Assembly (NCBI RefSeq): GCF_002029255.1
Contig: NZ_MZGT01000025.1
Span: forward strand, 1-64,000
DNA length: 64,000 nucleotides
Direction of reading: 5' to 3'
DNA from: Clostridium chromiireducens
GTDB lineage: Bacteria; Bacillota; Clostridia; Clostridiales; Clostridiaceae
This document shows positions 58,727 through 64,000 of this stretch, piece after piece. A program made the translations under genes and the position numbers. The number at the start of each line of letters is the position of its first letter. Position 1 is the stretch's first letter. The notes beneath the pieces were generated by a model. It searched no databases. It had not been told where the DNA came from and worked only from the letters and a program-made list of their open reading frames with translations.

Positions 58727-59458
58727 TTAATTAGCGTTAATAACTTTATCTAGGAATTCTTTACATCTATCACTTGTAGGTGCTGTAAATATCTCTTCTG
58801 GCGGTCCTTCTTCTAATATATATCCTTGATCCATAAAAATAACTCTGTCAGATACATCTCTAGCGAAGTTCATTTCGTGAGTTACAATAACCATAGTCAT
58901 ACCTTCTTGTGCTAGGTCTTTCATAACTTTAAGAACTTCTCCAACCATTTCTGGATCTAGTGCTGATGTTGGTTCATCAAAAAGCATTATCTTTGGATTC
59001 ATTTCAAGTGCTCTAGCAATCGCAACTCTTTGCTTTTGACCACCTGATAAAGTGTTAGGATAAACATCCTTCTTATCTTTTAATCCAACTTTCTCTAATA
59101 AAGAAATAGCTTTTTCAGTTGCTTCGTTTTTGCTCATCTTCTTTAATTCTAAAGGTGCAAGCAACATATTCTCAAGTACTGTTAAATGAGGGAATAGATT
59201 GAATGATTGGAATACCATTCCTATCTCTTCTCTTAATTTATTAATATTTTTATTATTTACAAGCTCTTGCCCTAATATATTAATACTTCCAGATTGTATT
59301 TCCTCTAACCCATTTAAGCATCTTAGCAGAGTACTTTTACCAGATCCAGAAGGCCCTATAATACAAAGAACTTCTCCTTCTGTCACGTCTACTGATATAT
59401 CTTTAAGTACTTCTAATTGTCCGTAATGTTTTTTGAGATTCTTAGCGCTTATTACCAT
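58727..59458 (-). CDS. glnQ: Polar amino-acid ABC transporter ATP-binding protein (GlnQ-like)
   Basis: ATPase of a PAAT-family importer, 243 residues. Walker [10 protein letters not shown] (about 33-41), Q loop [13 protein letters not shown], signature [12 protein letters not shown], Walker [17 protein letters not shown] and the switch His of VTHEM are intact. Its start overlaps the permease stop by 17 bases. It closes an operon of binding protein, permease and ATPase. The substrate is probably glutamine or another polar amino acid, by family only. Confidence 0.95.
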   Translation of the reverse strand: MVISAKNLKKHYGQLEVLKDISVDVTEGEVLCIIGPSGSGKSTLLRCLNGLEEIQSGSINILGQELVNNKNINKLREEIGMVFQSFNLFPHLTVLENMLLAPLELKKMSKNEATEKAISLLEKVGLKDKKDVYPNTLSGGQKQRVAIARALEMNPKIMLFDEPTSALDPEMVGEVLKVMKDLAQEGMTMVIVTHEMNFARDVSDRVIFMDQGYILEEGPPEEIFTAPTSDRCKEFLDKVINAN

Positions 59459-60104
59459 TGCCTAATCTCCTTTCTATATAACGTGATGCTAAAGTTAATA
59501 ATGTAATTACTATAAAATACATACAGGCTACAATTGCATACATCTCAAGTGATTTAAAGTTTCTGGCAATTATAATTTGTCCTGCTGATGTTAATTCCCT
59601 TATACTTATAACAGTTAAAATAGATGTATCTTTTAATGTAACGATAAATTGATTTAATATAGATGGAATCATTATTTTAACCGCCTGCGGTAAAACAACT
59701 TTTCTCATAGCTTTTGAATAGCTAAGACCTAAGCTTCTTGCTGCTTCCATTTGACCATGATCTACTGCTTGAATTCCACCTCTGAAAATTTCAGCCATAT
59801 AAGCTGTTGCGTTAACCGTAAGAGTTATTATTCCCGCAACAATAGGATCAAATCTTACATTTAGCGCTTGTCCAATACCAAAATATAAAAATAAAGCTTG
59901 AACCATAAGTGGGGTTCCACGAACTATGTAAATATATGTTGTCGCTATACTTTTTAATATATTTGAAGTACTTATGCTAAATATACCCAATATTATTCCA
60001 AATATTACAGCCAATATTAGTGATATTACTGCAATTTCTATAGTTATCCCAAGTCCACTGAGCAGACTTGGGAAGCTGTCTTTTAGCAATTGAAAGATTT
60101 GCAT
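59442..60104 (-). CDS. glnP: Polar amino-acid ABC transporter permease (GlnP-like)
   Basis: Inner-membrane subunit of 220 residues with about five helices and the EAA loop [22 protein letters not shown], which contacts the ATPase. The HisM/GlnP pattern [20 protein letters not shown] is near residue 57. It starts 15 bases after the binding protein gene and overlaps the ATPase gene. Confidence 0.94.
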   Translation of the reverse strand: MQIFQLLKDSFPSLLSGLGITIEIAVISLILAVIFGIILGIFSISTSNILKSIATTYIYIVRGTPLMVQALFLYFGIGQALNVRFDPIVAGIITLTVNATAYMAEIFRGGIQAVDHGQMEAARSLGLSYSKAMRKVVLPQAVKIMIPSILNQFIVTLKDTSILTVISIRELTSAGQIIIARNFKSLEMYAIVACMYFIVITLLTLASRYIERRLGNGNKR

Positions 60105-60119
60105 TTTTCATTCTCCTTA

Positions 60120-60902
60120 CTATTTTGCTATATATTGTCCGACGATTTCGTCATACTTTCCGTTTTCTTTTAACTTTTTAAGTCCATCATTAAATTTCTT
60201 TAGTAGATCTGCATTTACACCTTTTTTTACCGCAAATCCATAGTCAACAGTATCTAATTTATCTCCAACAATTTTTAGTTTTGCACCGTTATCAACTTTA
60301 AGCTTGTATGCGATAACTGGATAGTCCTCCATTAAGAAATCAGTATTTCCATTTTCAACAGCTTGGAACATTGACGGAGAATCCTCAAAATAACTTAATT
60401 TCAATCCGTATTTTGCTTCATTGTCTTCAGCAAATTTAGACCCTGCTGTACCTTTTTTAACTGAAACACTCTTATCTTTTAAGTCATCTATCCCATTAAT
60501 TGACGCATTATTTTTATTAACAACCACTGATAATCCTGATACAAAGTATCCATCTGAGAAATCTAAAGATTGTTTTCTTTCTTCTGTTATGCTCATCCCA
60601 GCTATAGCTCCATCTAATTGGTTAGACGTAAGTCCTGGAATTATTCCATTAAAGTCCATTGGCTTTAAATCATATTCAAATTTTTCTTCCTTAGCAATTG
60701 CATCTAGAAGTTCTACATCTATGCCTTTGTATTTTCCGCCTTCTTCAAATGAGAACGGCGCAAACTTTGCATCACATGCAATTATATATTTTTTATTTCC
60801 TCCCTCAGCTGCTGTATCGCCTTTTGATGCTCCACAGCCTGCCAATAATCCTATTGACATTACTGATACTAATAAAATACTTACTAATGATTTTTTGTTC
60901 AT
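60120..60902 (-). CDS. Amino-acid-binding lipoprotein (GlnH-like), operon copy
   Basis: Substrate-binding lipoprotein of 260 residues: a signal peptide with lipobox LAGC (Cys23), then the two-lobe type II binding fold (KYIIACDAKFAPFSFEE, DGAIAGMSITEERKQ, KKGTAGSKFAEDN). It is first in the importer operon, behind a perfectly spaced sigma-A promoter at 61015-61043. It is about 85% identical by eye to the second binding protein upstream (61373-62158) in its mature part. The substrate is inferred as a polar amino acid. Confidence 0.94.
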   Translation of the reverse strand: MNKKSLVSILLVSVMSIGLLAGCGASKGDTAAEGGNKKYIIACDAKFAPFSFEEGGKYKGIDVELLDAIAKEEKFEYDLKPMDFNGIIPGLTSNQLDGAIAGMSITEERKQSLDFSDGYFVSGLSVVVNKNNASINGIDDLKDKSVSVKKGTAGSKFAEDNEAKYGLKLSYFEDSPSMFQAVENGNTDFLMEDYPVIAYKLKVDNGAKLKIVGDKLDTVDYGFAVKKGVNADLLKKFNDGLKKLKENGKYDEIVGQYIAK

Positions 60903-61014
60903 CTCATCTTGCTCCTTTGCAATTATTTAGTTGTAGTTAATAAATCAAATCTATTGTATAAATACAATTTTTCCTCAATAAATTTCACAATTATTTTTAT
61001 CCTTTATGAAACTT

Positions 61015-61043
61015 ATTATATAATCCAATTCAAAAACTGTCAA
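61015..61043 (-). promoter_or_regulatory. Sigma-A promoter of the ABC operon
   Basis: On the minus strand TTGACA and TATAAT, both consensus, are separated by exactly 17 bases, about 110 bases ahead of the first binding-protein start. Confidence 0.88.
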
Positions 61044-61264
61044 CAAATCACCTCGGGAACAAAGCCTGATTATTTATGTTTCAAAAACGATTTTCCTTTA
61101 TACATCTTACTTTTACAGTTGAATTTGAATTTTTAAGATGTATCTCTTAATATCAATTTTTTCTAATATATGAATCAAGTCTCACACTTTCCTTCATTTT
61201 TAGTTTTCATACATTTTCCATTATTTTTGTATATTTTCATGCATAATTTGATATTTTAAAGAAG

Positions 61265-61312
61265 AAAAAGCTATAAATCAGAAATTTCATTATCCTAAAC
61301 TTATAGCTTTTT
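61265..61312 (-). terminator. Terminator between the two binding-protein genes
   Basis: The perfect 12-bp arms AAAAAGCTATAA / TTATAGCTTTTT are followed by TTTTTCTTCTTT on the minus strand. It separates the second binding-protein gene from the operon, so the two are transcribed independently. Confidence 0.75.
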
Positions 61313-61372
61313 AACTTTTATTATAACTCAAATTCTATTTTGCATGAGTTGTATTTTCATTTACCAAATGTA

Positions 61373-62158
61373 TTATTTGCCTATATATTGACCAACTATC
61401 TTATCATATTGTCCATTGTCCTTTAATTTTTTAAGGCCTTCGTTAAATTTCTTTAAAAGATCTGCATTTGATCCTTTTTTAACAGCAAATCCATAATCAA
61501 CATTTGTTAATTTTTCTCCTGCAATTCTTAATTTTGCACCGCTATCAACTTTAATCTTATAAGCGATAACAGGAAAATCTTCCAATAAGAAATCAGCATT
61601 TCCGTTTTCAACTGCTTGGAACATTGATGGAGAGTCATTAAAGTAATTTAATTTTAATCCATATTTTTCTGCATTATCTTCTGCAAATTTAGAACCTGCT
61701 GTTCCTTTTTTAATTGAGGCACTTTTGCCTTTTAAATCATTCACCCCATTAATTGAAGCGTTATCTTTATTAACAACCAATGATAATCCTGATACAAAAT
61801 ATCCATCAGAAAAATCTAAAGTTTGTTTTCTTTCATCTGTAATACTCATTCCCGCAATAGCCCCATCTAATTGATTAGATGTTATACCTGGAATAATTCC
61901 ATCAAAGTCCATTGGCTTTAAATCATACTCAAATTTTTCTTCTTTAGCAATCGCATCTAAAAGTTCTACGTCTATACCTTTGTACTTTCCACTTTCTTCA
62001 AATGAAAATGGTGCATATTTTGCATCACAAGCAATTATATACTTTTTGTTTCCATCAGCACTTTTTGACGAATCATTATTTGATGAACCACAACCTCCCA
62101 ATATTCCAATTGACATTACTGATGCTAATAAAATTCCTACTAACGATTTTTTATTCAT
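61373..62158 (-). CDS. Amino-acid-binding lipoprotein, second (monocistronic) copy
   Basis: 261 residues. Signal peptide with lipobox LGGC (Cys23), linker rich in Asn/Ser, and the same GlnH-like fold as the operon copy with the same conserved ligand segments. It has its own promoter region with a palindromic operator and its own terminator, and no permease of its own, so it probably serves the operon's permease. Tandem duplication followed by separate regulation would explain it. The substrate range may differ slightly. Confidence 0.94.
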   Translation of the reverse strand: MNKKSLVGILLASVMSIGILGGCGSSNNDSSKSADGNKKYIIACDAKYAPFSFEESGKYKGIDVELLDAIAKEEKFEYDLKPMDFDGIIPGITSNQLDGAIAGMSITDERKQTLDFSDGYFVSGLSLVVNKDNASINGVNDLKGKSASIKKGTAGSKFAEDNAEKYGLKLNYFNDSPSMFQAVENGNADFLLEDFPVIAYKIKVDSGAKLRIAGEKLTNVDYGFAVKKGSNADLLKKFNEGLKKLKDNGQYDKIVGQYIGK

Positions 62159-62288
62159 TATTTATTCCCCCTTGAAAATAATTAGATAAATTTTTCTAAA
62201 GTTTTTGTTGCTATTTATATTTTTGCTTTTACAAGCTAAAAACTCTATTAACTTATGCATATAGATCATTATATTTATATATTTTTTA

Positions 62289-62316
62289 TATAAGTATTAT
62301 ATAATTTATACTTATA
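62289..62316. promoter_or_regulatory. Palindromic candidate operator upstream of the second binding-protein gene
   Basis: TATAAGTAT (62289-62297) and ATACTTATA (62308-62316) form a perfect inverted repeat around TATATAAT-like sequence in the promoter region. It lies between the binding-protein gene and the GntR gene, 28 bases after the latter's stop. GntR binding is a guess; the palindrome is a fact. Confidence 0.45.
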
Positions 62317-62343
62317 CAATAGTTTTACCCTAAGTTTATCATG

Positions 62344-63012
62344 TTATACTATTATGCTTTCATTTATATAAACCCTTGCCTCTAAATGCGTAATATGTTC
62401 TGTTATTAATTCCTCTGCCTTTTTACTATCTCTTGCAATCAGTGCTTTTGCTATCTTTATATGTTCTTCTTTTTCGTTTATAAATTCTAAATTTTTAGAA
62501 TCCATCATAAGAATTCGTGAAAGATTTTCCATGATTCCTTCAGACATTTCAATTAATAATGAATTATGAGCTGCCCTAATAATTGACATATGAAACATAT
62601 CATTTAATTCATTAAATTCAGCTATGTTGCCTTTTTGTGAACCGTCCGGAAATTTCATTGCCAATTGCAATATGCTCTCTAGCTCTAAGTCATCAGCTAC
62701 TTTAACAGCTAAGTTGACAGCTGCTTTTTCAAATATAAATCTCATTTGAAAAGATTCCCTAATATTCCTCTGTGTAACCGGCTTTACTAGATAACCCTTT
62801 CTAGGAAGTGACTTAAGGTATCCTTGAATTTCCAATGCACCTAATGCGTCTCTCACAGGCGTTTTGCTCACACTGTACTTGTCCGCTAATTCAGCTAATG
62901 TAAGAAAATCTCCATCTTTTATTTTTAGATTTAAAATATCTAATTTAATTTGCCTATATATCTCTTTAGCATATGATTTCTCAACTTGACACAGATTTAT
63001 CTCCCCCTTCAC
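62344..63012 (-). CDS. GntR-family transcriptional regulator (FadR/FCD type)
   Basis: 222 residues: a winged-helix N terminus (AKEIYRQIKLDILNLKI...SVSKTPVRDALGALEIQGYLKSLPRKGYLV) and an all-helical FCD ligand domain with the metal-binding pattern (DMFHMSIIRAAHN and later HIKIAKALIARD, HITHLEAR). FCD regulators sense carboxylic or amino acids. Placed just upstream of the binding-protein genes, it probably controls the importer. The GTG/ATG start is followed by an EINLCQVEKS leader. Confidence 0.9.
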   Translation of the reverse strand: MKGEINLCQVEKSYAKEIYRQIKLDILNLKIKDGDFLTLAELADKYSVSKTPVRDALGALEIQGYLKSLPRKGYLVKPVTQRNIRESFQMRFIFEKAAVNLAVKVADDLELESILQLAMKFPDGSQKGNIAEFNELNDMFHMSIIRAAHNSLLIEMSEGIMENLSRILMMDSKNLEFINEKEEHIKIAKALIARDSKKAEELITEHITHLEARVYINESIIV

Positions 63013-63185
63013 TGAAATCCCACTGATATATCAGTAATAGTAAATAAAAAAAAGCAATAAAACACCTATATTAAATAAATGCTCCATTGCTTTATCTTCT
63101 ATAATTATATTTCAACAAAATACAGCTTGTCAAGTTATTATTTAATTTTTTATATAAACAAAAAAATTTTCTATAAATTTATAAG

Positions 63186-64000
63186 TTAATAATATCTCCC
63201 TGCTTTTTCTCTAAACTCTGTCGGTGACATTCCTGTCTGTTTCTTAAATGCTAATGAAAAATAATTTGTATCATTATATCCTACTAATGTTGCTATTTTA
63301 CCAGTTTTCATACTCGTTGTTTCTAATAATGATTTCGCTCTTTGAATTCTTTTGCGTATTATATAATTATTACAGCCTTCTCCCGTACTTTGTTTAAATA
63401 GCTTGGAGAAATAAGTTGGAGTTAAGTATAACATTTCCGCAATACTATAAACAGAGATATCTTCATTTAAGTGATCTTTTATATATAATTTCGCTTTCCC
63501 TATAATTTCATGGCTTTCTCCTATATCTGCTTGAAGTATTTGCATGATAAAGTCTCTTGTGATTCTTATGGCATCATTCCTCTCGCAATTTTGCAGAGAA
63601 ATTAATAAAGAATTTAATTTATTGTCTGATACTAAGCCTTTCTCCATCATATAAGAGAAATAAACTCCTCCTCCAATATCAAAACATGTTTTCTTAACTA
63701 ATTGAGTTGATAAATTATAAAATTCTATCGCATCTTCATAAGACGCATAGATACTCATAACTTTTTCGATGTCATCTATATTGTCTATAATATTCTTTCG
63801 AAATTCCTGCACCCTTTCATTAAATAAGGTTAGCCTTAACTCTCTAGGTTCTTTTGTGATAATTCCACCATATGTACTTTTATTATTTAGCAAAGTACAT
63901 GCATCATTATATGAAATATTGATTTTATTAAACCCTTCCACTGCACTTCCAAGAATAACTTTGGGATTTATATCATACTCATTTTTTAAGTAATCAATTA
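63186..64000 (-). CDS. AraC-family / YesN-type response regulator, N terminus cut by the window edge
   Basis: The frame stays open to the last base of the window, so the gene starts outside it; about 271 residues are visible. Its C-terminal 100 residues are an AraC helix-turn-helix pair (VYSIAEMLYLTPTYFSKLFKQSTG, KIATLVGYNDTNYFSLAFKKQTGMSPTEFR). The preceding helical middle (FYNLSTQLVKKTCFDIGG) resembles YesN-type two-component regulators, which carry an N-terminal receiver. An in-frame GTG at 63941 has no ribosome binding site and should not be taken as the start. Targets are unknown, but the GntR-importer genes are next to it. Confidence 0.85.
   Translation of the reverse strand, partial: IDYLKNEYDINPKVILGSAVEGFNKINISYNDACTLLNNKSTYGGIITKEPRELRLTLFNERVQEFRKNIIDNIDDIEKVMSIYASYEDAIEFYNLSTQLVKKTCFDIGGGVYFSYMMEKGLVSDNKLNSLLISLQNCERNDAIRITRDFIMQILQADIGESHEIIGKAKLYIKDHLNEDISVYSIAEMLYLTPTYFSKLFKQSTGEGCNNYIIRKRIQRAKSLLETTSMKTGKIATLVGYNDTNYFSLAFKKQTGMSPTEFREKAGRYY

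Noticed and set aside
60698-61136. Plus-strand frames opposite the binding-protein gene
   Set aside because: They are antisense shadows of a clear lipoprotein gene and have no start signals.

Overview
The window is very AT-rich and gene-dense. Intergenic stretches are packed with hairpin terminators, ribosome binding sites are strong GGAGG types, and most genes read on the minus strand. Products such as a butanol-type iron alcohol dehydrogenase, a clostridial flavodoxin with a DUF3793 partner, a large 2-hydroxyacyl-CoA dehydratase-activase-like protein, choline-binding-type wall repeats and many c-di-GMP/chemotaxis proteins point to an anaerobic cluster I Clostridium, probably a solvent-forming relative of C. 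beijerinckii. The species is inference. No tRNA, rRNA, CRISPR array or prophage was seen.

Layout. 1-5 kb: a small unknown gene, a PRPP-synthetase-like gene, an orphan MacB/LolD-type ATPase and an SUV3-like helicase. 5-8.3 kb: a second small gene, an IS630-family element with its transposase split across an A8 run, and pepT. This block is bracketed by two inverted copies (49/55 identical) of an unexplained intergenic element. 8.3-10.5 kb: pbuX-xpt under a guanine-type purine riboswitch. 10.7-19 kb: signalling, with a FapA-like protein, a dCACHE-HAMP-PAS-GGDEF-EAL protein and an orphan solute-binding lipoprotein apparently in one operon, preceded by a chemoreceptor. 19-29 kb: LD-carboxypeptidase, butanol dehydrogenase, MATE pump, GH31 glucosidase, wall-binding repeat protein. 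29 kb: divergent ppk and ppx share an intergenic region carrying an 11-bp-phased PhoP-box array. 31-35 kb: AI-2E-type transporter, UvsE and Nudix.

35-36.4 kb: a flavodoxin-DUF3793 operon with a perfectly spaced promoter and a Fur box over the start site. Its 3' flank holds an array of hairpins whose loops all carry CACAC (GTGTG on the other strand), the last one being a terminator. 36.5-44 kb: EamA transporter, an unknown membrane-anchored protein beside a chemoreceptor-like protein without a sensor domain, a second MATE pump, and a beta-propeller/NAGPA pair. 44-48.3 kb: a 1434-residue tandem-ATPase dehydratase-activase. 48.5-58.3 kb: TPR, transglutaminase-like, RecX, M16 peptidase, an OmpR-type two-component pair, then SDR, M19 dipeptidase and metallophosphoesterase in one run, and an asparaginase. 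58.7-64 kb: a polar amino-acid ABC operon with two near-identical binding proteins, a GntR/FCD regulator, and an AraC/YesN-type regulator cut by the window edge.

The least explained parts are non-coding: the CACAC-loop hairpin array behind the iron-regulated operon, the inverted 55-nt element pair, and the 106-nt hairpin behind xpt.
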